NCBI GenBank assembly: GCA_945867755.1
Contig: CAMBJN010000003.1
Span: 1-29,585 of the forward strand
DNA length: 29,585 nt
Reading direction: 5' to 3'
Source: Polynucleobacter meluiroseus
GTDB taxonomy: Bacteria; Pseudomonadota; Gammaproteobacteria; Burkholderiales; Burkholderiaceae
Shown: one piece after another, positions 15,076 to 23,623 of the stretch
Numbering within the stretch: position 1 is the first letter of the stretch
How the letters are laid out: each line of letters opens with the position of its first letter
Program-made: the position numbers and the translations under genes
The notes under the pieces: model-generated
The model's database searches: none
Told to the model about the DNA's origin: nothing
What the model saw: only the letters and a program-made list of their open reading frames with translations

Positions 15076-16416
15076 ATGAAAAAAGTTTATATCAAGACCT
15101 TTGGTTGTCAGATGAATGAATATGATTCTGACAAGATGGTGGATGTACTTCACCATCACAATGGCATGATAAAAACTGATACGCCAGAAGATGCTGATTT
15201 AATTCTTTTTAACACTTGCTCAGTTCGCGAAAAGGCTCAAGAAAAAGTATTTTCTGATTTAGGTCGACTGCGTGAATTAAAACTCAAGCGACCTGAATTG
15301 ATGATTGGTGTTGGCGGTTGCGTTGCCAGCCAAGAAGGCAAACACATTGTTAACCGAGCACCTTATGTTGATATTGTTTTTGGTCCGCAAACTCTGCACA
15401 GACTTCCAGAGCTGATTCGGGCAAGGCATTCAAGTGGTTTACCTCAGGTAGACATCAGCTTTCCAGAAATTGAAAAGTTTGATAACTTGCCCCCTGCCAA
15501 AGTTGAAGGTGGTGCGGCCTATGTATCAATCATGGAAGGCTGCTCTAAATATTGCAGTTATTGCGTGGTTCCCTACACTCGTGGCGAAGAGGTTTCTCGG
15601 CCTTTTGAAGATGTCTTAACTGAAGTAGCCGGCTTGACACAGCAAGGTGTCCAAGAAATTCAACTGCTGGGTCAGAACGTGAATGCCTACAGGGGCAGCA
15701 TGGCAGGCTCAAGTGAGATTGCTGATTTTGCAATGCTTTTGGAATATGTGGCAGAAATACCAGGCGTTGAACGTCTTCGTTTCACCACCAGTCACCCCAA
15801 AGAGTTCACGCAACGCTTGATTGATGCGTACGCAAAAATTCCTAAGCTTGTTAATCATCTGCACCTTCCGGTTCAACATGGCTCAGACAGAGTTTTAGCC
15901 AACATGAAACGTGGTTACACCATTTTGGAATACAAAAGCATCATCAAAAAGATGAAGGCTGTGCGTCCTGGGATTTCTATTACAAGCGACTTCATCGTTG
16001 GCTTTCCGGGCGAGACAGAAGAAGATTTTGAGCAACTCATGAAGTTGGTCAAAGAAGTTAAATTTGATAACAGTTATTGCTTTACTTATAGCGAGAGACC
16101 CGGAACTCCTGCGGCTAATCTTGTGGATGACGTCCCATTGACAGTTAAAAATGACCGCCTCAAAAGATTGGTGTCTCAAATTGATCAGCATGTATTAGAA
16201 ATCAATCAAAGCATGGTGGGTAAAACTGAGCTTGCCATGGTTGAAAGCATGGCACGCGATGGCATCCATCTGCAGTGCCGCACAGAAAACGGTCGAGTTG
16301 CTTTGATCAAGGCTGGATCAGATCAAGCCAAACGTTTGATTGGTAAATTAATGCCCGTGAAATACACAGAAGCCATGCCCCACTCTTTGCGTGGCGAATT
16401 GATGATTCAGGAATGA
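15076..16416 (+). CDS. miaB: tRNA-2-methylthio-N6-dimethylallyladenosine synthase MiaB
   Basis: 446 aa, full length. A radical-SAM enzyme that adds the 2-methylthio group to i6A37 of tRNAs reading UNN codons. The N-terminal UPF0004 domain has cluster cysteines 11, 48 and 82. The radical-SAM motif GCSKYCSYCVVP supplies Cys156, Cys160 and Cys163 for the second 4Fe-4S cluster. A TRAM RNA-binding domain forms the last ~65 residues (LAMVESMARDGIHLQCRTENGR in part, ending MPHSLRGELM). The start agrees with the family (KKVYIKTFGCQMN). It is followed after only 9 bp by ybeY; the phoH-like gene usually found between them is missing. Confidence 0.97.
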   Translation: MKKVYIKTFGCQMNEYDSDKMVDVLHHHNGMIKTDTPEDADLILFNTCSVREKAQEKVFSDLGRLRELKLKRPELMIGVGGCVASQEGKHIVNRAPYVDIVFGPQTLHRLPELIRARHSSGLPQVDISFPEIEKFDNLPPAKVEGGAAYVSIMEGCSKYCSYCVVPYTRGEEVSRPFEDVLTEVAGLTQQGVQEIQLLGQNVNAYRGSMAGSSEIADFAMLLEYVAEIPGVERLRFTTSHPKEFTQRLIDAYAKIPKLVNHLHLPVQHGSDRVLANMKRGYTILEYKSIIKKMKAVRPGISITSDFIVGFPGETEEDFEQLMKLVKEVKFDNSYCFTYSERPGTPAANLVDDVPLTVKNDRLKRLVSQIDQHVLEINQSMVGKTELAMVESMARDGIHLQCRTENGRVALIKAGSDQAKRLIGKLMPVKYTEAMPHSLRGELMIQE

Positions 16417-16425
16417 ATTAAAAAA

Positions 16426-16890
16426 ATGGCCCTCGCATTTAAGCTAATCCTCGATATTCAGTTTGCCAGTGAATCTCTAGAACAAACTTGGTCACCACTA
16501 ATTAGCAAAAGAAAAGTTGGTAACTGGATTAAAAAAGCTTTACAACAAGACGCTCGCTTAACCGTGAGATTTGTTGGAAATGCAGAGAGTAAAAAACTTA
16601 ACAATACTTATAGACATAAAGACTACGCCACCAATATCCTGACATTCCCCTACGATATTGACCCGATGAGCAATGCTCTAAATGCTGACCTAGTCATTTG
16701 CTTGCCGGTGCTTAAAAAAGAAGCTTTAGCCCAAAAAAAATCTATTGAGCAACACTTGATACATTTAATTGTTCACGGCACTCTTCATGCCCAAGGTTTT
16801 GATCATGAAGATGAAATTGAGGCTGAAGCGATGGAAGAGCTTGAAATCAATATTCTAAAAAGCCTCAAACAGGCAAACCCTTACTGCTGA
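16426..16890 (+). CDS. ybeY: endoribonuclease YbeY (rRNA maturation factor)
   Basis: 154 aa. Metal-dependent RNase needed for 16S rRNA 3'-end maturation and 70S quality control. The zinc triad motif is intact: HGTLHAQGFDH with His117, His121 and His127. The N-terminal half carries RFVGNAESKKLNNTYRHKDYATNIL-type family sequence (short form NNTYRHKDYATN) and TFPYD. The best ribosome site, AGGA, is about 15 bases before the ATG and partly inside miaB, so coupling to miaB is likely. In most gammaproteobacteria and betaproteobacteria YbeY is encoded next to PhoH/YbeZ, which is absent here. Confidence 0.95.
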   Translation: MALAFKLILDIQFASESLEQTWSPLISKRKVGNWIKKALQQDARLTVRFVGNAESKKLNNTYRHKDYATNILTFPYDIDPMSNALNADLVICLPVLKKEALAQKKSIEQHLIHLIVHGTLHAQGFDHEDEIEAEAMEELEINILKSLKQANPYC

Positions 16891-16920
16891 ATTTAAATAA
16901 ATCAGTTATTCTTACTCATT

Positions 16921-17760
16921 ATGACAAATGAACCCGAGTCGAAAAGCCTCTTAGAGCGCATCAGTGACCTACTGACGCCAAACCCCTCCTCGCTATCAGA
17001 GCAACGCCGCGAGCTACTGGAAACTCTCAAAGAAGCTCAAGCTGAAGGCCTCATCGATGCAGATGCATTGGCCATGATTGAGGGTGTCTTTCAGGTCAGC
17101 GAACTTTCAGCCAGGGATATTTTAATTCCCAGGGCTCAAATTGACTGGATTGATATCAATGAATCAGTTGAAGATACGATTACGGAAGTTATCAGAGCAG
17201 CCCATTCACGATTCCCCGTTTACGAAAATAATCGCGATAACGTGATTGGTATCTTGCTTGCTAAAGATTTATTGCGCCACTCACAAGAAGAAGATTTTCA
17301 GTTGCGTGATTGGTTAAGACCTGCTGTATTTATCCCTGAATCAAAACGCTTAAGCGTGCTTTTAAAAGACTTTAGAGAACACCGCAATCACATCGCTATT
17401 GTTGTTGATGAATATGGTGGCGTTGCAGGCTTGGTCACCATTGAAGACGTACTAGAACAAATTGTGGGTGACATTGAAGATGAGCATGACACTGATGACA
17501 TTGAAGACAACATCATCAATGTGAGTGAAACTAATTTCAGGATTCGCGGTATCACTGAACTAGATCAAGTCAATGAAGCCCTAGGAACCGATTTTGCAGA
17601 TGAAGACAATGACACGCTTGCTGGCTTTATCTTAAAGAATTTGGGCAGAGTTCCACACAAAGGTGAATCCATCACAATTGGAAACATCCTTTTTGAGGTT
17701 CAACGGGCAGACGCTAGACAAGTGCACGTTTTATTAGCCACCAAATTAGAAATTGATTAA
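16921..17760 (+). CDS. CorC/HlyC-type CBS-domain protein (YbeX)
   Basis: 279 aa cytoplasmic protein without membrane segments. It has an N-terminal leader with ELSARDILIPRAQIDWIDIN marking the start of the first CBS domain (short form RDILIPRAQI), HSRFPVYENNRDNVIGILLAKDLL, and a second CBS half HIAIVVDEYGG-AGLVTIEDVLEQIVGDIEDE. The C-terminal CorC_HlyC domain (about residues 195-279) follows. Family members are linked to Mg2+/Co2+ homeostasis, and YbeX also to ribosome metabolism; the molecular mechanism is unsettled. Located between ybeY and lnt as in E. coli ybeY-ybeX-lnt. The end overlaps the lnt start by 8 nt. Confidence 0.93.
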   Translation: MTNEPESKSLLERISDLLTPNPSSLSEQRRELLETLKEAQAEGLIDADALAMIEGVFQVSELSARDILIPRAQIDWIDINESVEDTITEVIRAAHSRFPVYENNRDNVIGILLAKDLLRHSQEEDFQLRDWLRPAVFIPESKRLSVLLKDFREHRNHIAIVVDEYGGVAGLVTIEDVLEQIVGDIEDEHDTDDIEDNIINVSETNFRIRGITELDQVNEALGTDFADEDNDTLAGFILKNLGRVPHKGESITIGNILFEVQRADARQVHVLLATKLEID

Positions 17761-19207
17761 AGCCTTACTTTTTTTCCTACTAGGAAGTATCTGCGCTTGG
17801 TTGATTGAGTTGCCGTTTGGCGGCTGGTTCTTAATTCTAGGTTTAGCCCTATACATTCATTTTATTTTTAAAGAACAAAAGTCTTTCCTTTTCGCCTGGT
17901 TATTTGGCTTAGGTTATTTCTGCAATACTCTTTGGTGGATTTATGTCAGCTTGCATGACGTGGGGAAAATCGCTGCGCCCATTTCTGCTCTAGCTGTGAT
18001 TGCACTATCAGCATATTTGGCATTATTTCCGGCAATTGCCATTAAGCTGGTTCATCAATTTCATTCTTCTGCTGCGAGAGTTTTAGGGCTTGCCAGCTCT
18101 TGGGCCATCATGGAGTGGGTCAGAGGTCAGTTATTCACAGGCTTCCCCTGGGCAGGTCTTGCTGAGTCTCAAGTTGATGGGCCATTCTTTGCTTGGGCAA
18201 CTATTTTCGGCGGCTTGGCCTGTGCCTGGTTTTGCGTTGGCTTAGCTGCATATCTCAGTCAAGGTAAACATAACTTTTTCACAAAATTTGTTGCCTCCAT
18301 CACCATCATTTCAGCCAGTCACGCTTTAGGATTAATTTCATTCACTGAACCGATTGGCCGGCCAATTGATGTGACTTTGATTCAAGGCAATTTTCCTCAA
18401 TCTCTAAAATTTGATCCGGAATACGTACAGCAACAAGTGGGCTTTTATACCGGCGCGATTAGAAGTAGTGATAGTCACTTGGTGATCGCCCCAGAAACAG
18501 CATTTCCAGTTGAACTTAAAACTGTTCCACAAGAATTGATCTCCAAGATCAAGCCCAATACCGCTAAAAAGAATGTGATTCTTGGGGTTGTGAGCACTGG
18601 TCATTCTGGTTTGCCAACTAATTCGGCGATTGGCTTGAATCAAGGTAACTTGATATATCAATACGATAAAAGTCACCTAGTTCCTTTTGGTGAATTCATA
18701 CCATGGGGCTTTCAATGGTTTGTGGATTTATTCAAAGTACCTTTGGGTAACTTCGAGCGTGGCTCGATGACTCAAACACCTTATATTCTTGAACAAGGCA
18801 CAGATCGAATTGCGATTGGTCTAATGATTTGTTATGAAGACGTTTTTGGTGATGAGCTGGCCAAGAGACAGAGAAATTCTTCGCTTGAACATCATCTGTG
18901 GATCAACTTAACAAACTTAGCCTGGTTTGGAGAGAGTCAAGCACCAGAACAGCAACTCAGATTAGCTCGCTTAAGATCCATAGAAACTGGTATCCCCACC
19001 TTGCGAGCAACGAATACCGGCGTGACTGGGGTGATCAATTCTCAAGGTCAGGTTGTTTCTCAACTACCTAAATTTCAGCAAGCCACCCTCAAAACTAGCG
19101 TACAAGCTTATTCAGGTAAAACGCCCTATGTTTGGTTGGGAGATTTACCAATTTTGATCATCAGCGGCCTTTTCCTTGTATTTGCCTGGTATCAGAACAA
19201 AAAATAA
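17753..19207 (+). CDS. lnt: apolipoprotein N-acyltransferase Lnt
   Basis: 484 aa, slightly short for Lnt (usually about 500-540). Adds the third acyl chain to the N-terminal Cys of lipoproteins at the inner membrane, so it acts on the lipoproteins encoded at 12763-13689 among others. An N-terminal block of six or so membrane helices (residues 1-200) precedes a periplasmic nitrilase-like domain with an intact catalytic triad: Glu248 (APETAFP), Lys306 (YDKSHLVPFGEF) and Cys360 (MICYEDVFG). A last helix lies at about 462-480. The start is TTG at 17753 in TTGATTAA, overlapping the corC stop; no ATG occurs near the N terminus in this frame, so the TTG start seems real. Confidence 0.95.
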   Translation: MIKALLFFLLGSICAWLIELPFGGWFLILGLALYIHFIFKEQKSFLFAWLFGLGYFCNTLWWIYVSLHDVGKIAAPISALAVIALSAYLALFPAIAIKLVHQFHSSAARVLGLASSWAIMEWVRGQLFTGFPWAGLAESQVDGPFFAWATIFGGLACAWFCVGLAAYLSQGKHNFFTKFVASITIISASHALGLISFTEPIGRPIDVTLIQGNFPQSLKFDPEYVQQQVGFYTGAIRSSDSHLVIAPETAFPVELKTVPQELISKIKPNTAKKNVILGVVSTGHSGLPTNSAIGLNQGNLIYQYDKSHLVPFGEFIPWGFQWFVDLFKVPLGNFERGSMTQTPYILEQGTDRIAIGLMICYEDVFGDELAKRQRNSSLEHHLWINLTNLAWFGESQAPEQQLRLARLRSIETGIPTLRATNTGVTGVINSQGQVVSQLPKFQQATLKTSVQAYSGKTPYVWLGDLPILIISGLFLVFAWYQNKK

Positions 19208-19259
19208 GGTCAGGCGGCCGCAAGAAAGGTAAAATCATCGGGTTCAGGAAACCTATCAT

Positions 19260-20171
19260 ATGCTTACCTTTCAGCAAGTTATTCTTACTCTTCAAAATTA
19301 CTGGGACCAACAAGGTTGTGCCCTACTTCAGCCTGTTGACCTTGAAGTTGGAGCTGGCACATCACACACAGCAACATTTTTAAGAGCTATTGGGCCAGAG
19401 CCATGGAAGGCTGCTTATGTGCAACCTTCACGCCGCCCTAAAGATGGTCGCTATGGTGAAAATCCTAATCGCTTACAGCACTACTACCAATATCAAGTAG
19501 TTTTAAAGCCAGCCCCTGAAAATATTTTAGATTTGTATCTTGGTAGCTTAGAAGCTTTAGGTTTAGATTTTCAACAAAATGACATTCGTTTTGTTGAAGA
19601 CGATTGGGAAAACCCAACGCTGGGTGCCTGGGGTCTAGGCTGGGAAGTTTGGCTTAACGGCATGGAAGTGACACAGTTCACTTACTTCCAACAAGTTGGT
19701 GGTATCGACTGCAAACCAATTTTGGGCGAAATCACTTATGGCTTAGAACGCTTGGCCATGTATTTGCAAAAAGTTGAAAACGTTTACGACTTGGTGTGGA
19801 CTGAAGGTGTTAGTTACGGTGACGTCTACCATCAGAATGAGGTTGAGCAATCAACTTATAACTTTGAATACTCAAATGCGGATTTGTTGTTTCAGCAATT
19901 TACCAATTATGAAAGTGAAGCCAAACGTTTGATGGAAATTCCTTTGGCGCTGCCTGCTTATGAAATGGTTTTAAAGGCTGCCCATACATTTAACTTGCTA
20001 GACGCTCGCGGCGCTATTTCAGTGACGGAGCGTGCGGCTTATATTGGTCGTATTCGCAACTTATCTCGCAGTGTTGCGCAGGCTTACTTTGAATCGAGAG
20101 AAAAACTGGGATTCCCGATGTGTCAATCGACGAATCAAGCGATGATCCAAAAGTCAAAGGGCGCAAAATGA
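19260..20171 (+). CDS. glyQ: glycyl-tRNA synthetase alpha subunit
   Basis: 303 aa, complete. Catalytic subunit of the bacterial tetrameric (alpha2-beta2) class II glycyl-tRNA synthetase, activating glycine with ATP. Family signatures include TFQQVILTLQNYWDQQGC, the motif 2 region YVQPSRRPKDGRYGENPNRL (residues about 54-73), WENPTLGAWGLGWEVWLNGMEVTQFTYFQQ in part, and YGLERLAMYLQ as motif 3. AGGAAA eight bases before the ATG sets the start. The stop overlaps glyS as ATGA. The 52 bp after lnt hold no terminator, so it is likely co-transcribed with the upstream genes. Confidence 0.98.
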   Translation: MLTFQQVILTLQNYWDQQGCALLQPVDLEVGAGTSHTATFLRAIGPEPWKAAYVQPSRRPKDGRYGENPNRLQHYYQYQVVLKPAPENILDLYLGSLEALGLDFQQNDIRFVEDDWENPTLGAWGLGWEVWLNGMEVTQFTYFQQVGGIDCKPILGEITYGLERLAMYLQKVENVYDLVWTEGVSYGDVYHQNEVEQSTYNFEYSNADLLFQQFTNYESEAKRLMEIPLALPAYEMVLKAAHTFNLLDARGAISVTERAAYIGRIRNLSRSVAQAYFESREKLGFPMCQSTNQAMIQKSKGAK

Positions 20172-22303
20172 GCCGCACCCCATTGATCATTGAATTATTC
20201 ACGGAAGAGCTTCCGCCCAAGGCCTTAAAAAAGTTTGGTCAAAGTTTTTCTGAAAACATTGAGCAGTCTATGAATGCCCAAGGTTTATTGGGTTCATCAA
20301 GTATGACATCCAGCTATGCCACGCCACGCAGACTGGCGGTTCACTTATCAGACGTTTTGGTAAAAGCACCGAATCGACAAGTCAAAGAAAAATTATTGCC
20401 TGTTGCCATTGCACTGGACGCTGATGGAAAAGCAACGCCGCCTTTGCTAAAAAAGCTTGCTGCTTTAGGTCATCCTGATATCAGTCTAGATAAATTAGAA
20501 AAACAGGGCAGCGATAAGGCAGAGACTTTTTACTTGAATGTTGAAGTCACTGGCCAAACATTGGCTACTGGATTACAAACCGCTTTAGAACAAGCCATCA
20601 GCAAACTACCAATCCCTAAATTGATGCGCTATCAAATCGCACCGGGAACAGCTCAAGTCAAAGATGTTGAATTTGTGCGACCTGCTCACGGCTTGATGGC
20701 GATGCATGGCGCAGAGATCATCCATGTTGAAGCTTTGGGCTTGAAAGCTCATAAGACCACGTTGGGTCATCGCTTTTTATCAAATGGCATCTTGACCATC
20801 AAGCATGCTGATGAATACGCTAAAACCCTAGAAACTTCCGGCAAGGTGATTGCAAGTTACAACGATCGCCTTGAAAAAATTCGTGAATCATTGCTCAAAG
20901 CTTCTAATGGTCAATCAGTTCTAATGCCGGAGTCTCTTTTAGAAGAGGTTTGCTCCTTGGTCGAGTGGCCGGCTGTTTACACCTGCGAGTTTGAAAAAGA
21001 ATTCTTAGAAGTTCCTCAAGAGTGCTTGATTTTGACCATGCAGACCAATCAAAAATACTTTGCGATGACCGATAAAAACGGTAAGCTCGTCAACCAATTT
21101 TTGATTGTTTCTAATATTGAAACATCGACTCCAGAAGCAATTATTTCTGGTAACGAGCGAGTTGTCAGACCTCGCTTAGCGGATGCAAAATTCTTTTACG
21201 AGCAAGACCGCAAAAAGACCTTGTTCGAGCGCACCACTCTTCTATCGAAGGTGGTTTATCACAACAAATTGGGCACTCAATTAGAAAGAACCAAAAGAGT
21301 TGCCAAAATTGCTGAAGTGATTGGTCGCGAACTCAAAAAGCATCAAAGCTCGATTGACGTGAGCCTGGCAGTTCGCGCAGCGCAATTGGCCAAGGCTGAT
21401 TTGTTGACAGACATGGTGGGTGAATTCCCAGAGCTTCAAGGCATCATGGGTCGCTATTACGCCCTCAATGACAAAGAGCATCCTGATGTGGCAGCAGCCT
21501 GCATGGAGCACTATGCACCTAGATTTGCAGGGGACGCCTTACCAGTAACTGATACAGGCACCATTTTGGCTCTTGCAGATAAGCTTGAGACTCTTGTAGG
21601 TATCTGGGGCATTGGTTTAGCGCCAACCGGTGAAAAAGATCCATTTGCTTTGCGTCGCCATGCCCTTGGTATTTGCAGAATTCTTTTAGAAAAAAAGTTG
21701 CCGCTGAATATTCGTGATCTACTTCAAGCAACCATCAAACAATTCTCACAAGAAGAGGTTCATCAAAACTCTTCAGTTGATGTGATTCATGGCTTTATTG
21801 TGGATCGCCTAAGGGCATACTTAAAAGATCAGCAGTGGGATGGGAAAAATTATTCAACCAATGAAGTTGAATCAGTGGTTAGTCAACTGCCCGTTGTTTT
21901 TGGTGATGTTCTTGAAAGACTCAAAGCTGTGAGACTGTTCAGCGCCTTAGACGAATCGACAGCCTTGGCTGCCGCAAACAAGCGAATTGGTAATATCCTC
22001 AAAAAAGTTGATTTCCCAATACCAGCTAATGTTGATAGCAATCTACTCACCTCGGATGCGGAGAAATCGTTAGCGAAAGCTTTGGATCAAATTCTGCCGC
22101 AGGTAAATCAGTCTTTTAAAAACGGTCAGTTCACCGAAGCACTTCAAGCTTTTGCCACATTGAGGGTAGAAGTTGATAATTTCTTTAATGATGTCATGGT
22201 GATGGATCCTGATACCAAACTAAGAGATAACCGTCTTGCATTGCTCGCAAAAATGCATGGCCTGATGAACCAAGTTGCCGATATTGGGAAATTGGCCAGC
22301 TAA
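20168..22303 (+). CDS. glyS: glycyl-tRNA synthetase beta subunit
   Basis: 711 aa from the ATG at 20168, which overlaps the glyQ stop; earlier in-frame starts lie inside glyQ and would add an unrelated leader. The N terminus PLIIELFTEELPPKALK is canonical. Middle features include VTSYATPRRL-type sequence (SSYATPRRLAV region), MQTNQKYFAMTD, VSNIE and RVVRPRLADAKFFYEQD, an HD-like domain and GIGLAPTGEKDPFALRRHALG, and the last ~100 residues form the anticodon-binding helical domain. It binds tRNA-Gly and is essential with GlyQ. Intact. Confidence 0.98.
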   Translation: MSRTPLIIELFTEELPPKALKKFGQSFSENIEQSMNAQGLLGSSSMTSSYATPRRLAVHLSDVLVKAPNRQVKEKLLPVAIALDADGKATPPLLKKLAALGHPDISLDKLEKQGSDKAETFYLNVEVTGQTLATGLQTALEQAISKLPIPKLMRYQIAPGTAQVKDVEFVRPAHGLMAMHGAEIIHVEALGLKAHKTTLGHRFLSNGILTIKHADEYAKTLETSGKVIASYNDRLEKIRESLLKASNGQSVLMPESLLEEVCSLVEWPAVYTCEFEKEFLEVPQECLILTMQTNQKYFAMTDKNGKLVNQFLIVSNIETSTPEAIISGNERVVRPRLADAKFFYEQDRKKTLFERTTLLSKVVYHNKLGTQLERTKRVAKIAEVIGRELKKHQSSIDVSLAVRAAQLAKADLLTDMVGEFPELQGIMGRYYALNDKEHPDVAAACMEHYAPRFAGDALPVTDTGTILALADKLETLVGIWGIGLAPTGEKDPFALRRHALGICRILLEKKLPLNIRDLLQATIKQFSQEEVHQNSSVDVIHGFIVDRLRAYLKDQQWDGKNYSTNEVESVVSQLPVVFGDVLERLKAVRLFSALDESTALAAANKRIGNILKKVDFPIPANVDSNLLTSDAEKSLAKALDQILPQVNQSFKNGQFTEALQAFATLRVEVDNFFNDVMVMDPDTKLRDNRLALLAKMHGLMNQVADIGKLAS

Positions 22304-22304
22304 T

Positions 22305-22865
22305 ATGCCTCAAAAGTTAACTCATTCGAAACTGGTCATCTTAGATAGAGATGGTGTCATCAATCATGACAGCGATCACTACATCAAGTCACCGGATGAA
22401 TGGCAACCAATACCAGGCAGCCTGGAGGCGATTGCAAAACTCAATCAAGCTGGATGCCACATAGTGGTTGCAACCAACCAATCTGGCATTGGTCGAGGAC
22501 TCTATGACATGGACGCCTTGAATGCCATTCATATGAAATTTCATCGTCTTCTAGCAAAAGTGGGCGGGCATGTCGATGCCATTTTCTTTTGCCCTCACAC
22601 AGATGCTGATAAATGTCTTTGCAGAAAACCTCTACCAGGCATGATTGAGCAAATTTCACAACGCTATGGCGTGCCAATCAAAGGTGTGCCAATTGTTGGT
22701 GATAGCGTCAGAGATTTGGCCGCGGGAGTGGGTGTTGGAGCTGAGCCGCATCTCGTACTAACTGGTAATGGCGAAAAAGCACGTGCCAGTGGAAGACTTC
22801 CACCGTACACCGCCATTCACCAAGATTTGATGGCTTTTGTTAATCATTTCATCGGACGCACATGA
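22305..22865 (+). CDS. gmhB: D-glycero-beta-D-manno-heptose 1,7-bisphosphate 7-phosphatase
   Basis: 186 aa from the ATG directly after the glyS stop. HAD-superfamily phosphatase of ADP-heptose synthesis for the LPS inner core. The nucleophile motif is VILDRDGVIN with Asp14 and Asp16; ATNQSGIGRG is the substrate loop and the zinc knuckle is Cys96-x-His98 with Cys104-x-Cys106 (CPHTDADKCLC). KPLPGM and VGDSVRDLAAG supply the Lys and Mg-binding acidic residues. A histidinol-phosphatase role is a less likely alternative. Its stop overlaps the next ATG (ATGA). Confidence 0.95.
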   Translation: MPQKLTHSKLVILDRDGVINHDSDHYIKSPDEWQPIPGSLEAIAKLNQAGCHIVVATNQSGIGRGLYDMDALNAIHMKFHRLLAKVGGHVDAIFFCPHTDADKCLCRKPLPGMIEQISQRYGVPIKGVPIVGDSVRDLAAGVGVGAEPHLVLTGNGEKARASGRLPPYTAIHQDLMAFVNHFIGRT

Positions 22866-23599
22866 TTTTCCTTAGGTCGCTGACCTTCTTTCTTGCCATA
22901 TTGATTGTCACACCAGCATATGCGGTAGCATGCTTGATCGTATTCCCAATCGTTAAAGCACCGATGCGCTATGAGTTTGTTAAAGGCTGGAATATCACCA
23001 TCACTTACTTAGCAAAAGTAATTTGCAACATTGATTATGAGATCAAGGGGATAGAAAACATGAATGCCTTGTTAGGTCAACCGGCGATCATCCTGTCGAA
23101 GCATCAATCAGCTTGGGAAACTATTTCTTTCATTGCTTTATTCCCAAAACAATTGTGCTTTGTGTTTAAACGCGAACTTCTTTGGATACCATTTTTTGGT
23201 TGGGCCTTGGCACTGCTGCGCATGATTCACATCAATCGCTCCAAGACATCAGCGGCATCGCAATCAATCGCCAGTCAGGGTAAGAAATATTTGGCGCAAG
23301 GTATTTGGATCATGATCTTTCCTGAAGGCACCAGAACAAAAACTGGTGCAAACACTGTGTATCGCAAAGGTGGGGCACGCTTAGCAAGCGCTACAAAGGC
23401 ATGGGTTATTCCTGTGGCACACAATGCTGGGCATGTATGGCCAAGAAATAGCTTTCTCAAGTACCCAGGAAAAATCACTGTTTCAATTGGCCAAGCCATT
23501 ACTTCTGAGAATAAATCAGCTGAAGAATTGCATCAACAAGCCGAACAGTGGATTGAAGCCGAAATGCGTGTCATTGATGCACCAGCTTATAAAAAATAA
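22862..23599 (+). CDS. PlsC-like 1-acyl-sn-glycerol-3-phosphate acyltransferase
   Basis: 245 aa membrane-associated acyltransferase. An N-terminal hydrophobic segment (residues 2-31) is followed by the acyltransferase block I KHQSAWE (His81 with Glu86 in place of the classical Asp), block II FKRELLWIPFFGW, and block III FPEGTRTK (residues 153-160). It presumably transfers acyl groups to lysophosphatidic acid in phospholipid synthesis. The H-x4-E form is, to my recollection, common in this betaproteobacterial subgroup and not a defect. It is last in the rightward operon and converges on rsmA with 16 bp between stops. Confidence 0.9.
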   Translation: MIFLRSLTFFLAILIVTPAYAVACLIVFPIVKAPMRYEFVKGWNITITYLAKVICNIDYEIKGIENMNALLGQPAIILSKHQSAWETISFIALFPKQLCFVFKRELLWIPFFGWALALLRMIHINRSKTSAASQSIASQGKKYLAQGIWIMIFPEGTRTKTGANTVYRKGGARLASATKAWVIPVAHNAGHVWPRNSFLKYPGKITVSIGQAITSENKSAEELHQQAEQWIEAEMRVIDAPAYKK

Positions 23600-23623
23600 T
23601 TACTTAATTTATTAATCAAGTAA
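23600..23623 (-). terminator. probable terminator of the lptD-rsmA operon
   Basis: Inverted repeat TTACTTAATT (23600-23609) / AATCAAGTAA (23614-23623), ten bases with one mismatch and the loop TATT. On the minus strand it is followed by a T-run (the A-run at 23591-23596 on plus, inside the end of the acyltransferase gene). AT-rich stem, so strength is doubtful. It overlaps the last codons of rsmA. Confidence 0.5.

Noticed and set aside
23102..23119. Broken active site in the PlsC-like acyltransferase (His-x4-Glu in place of His-x4-Asp)
   Set aside because: The KHQSAWE form is familiar in this betaproteobacterial subfamily and the FPEGTR block is intact.
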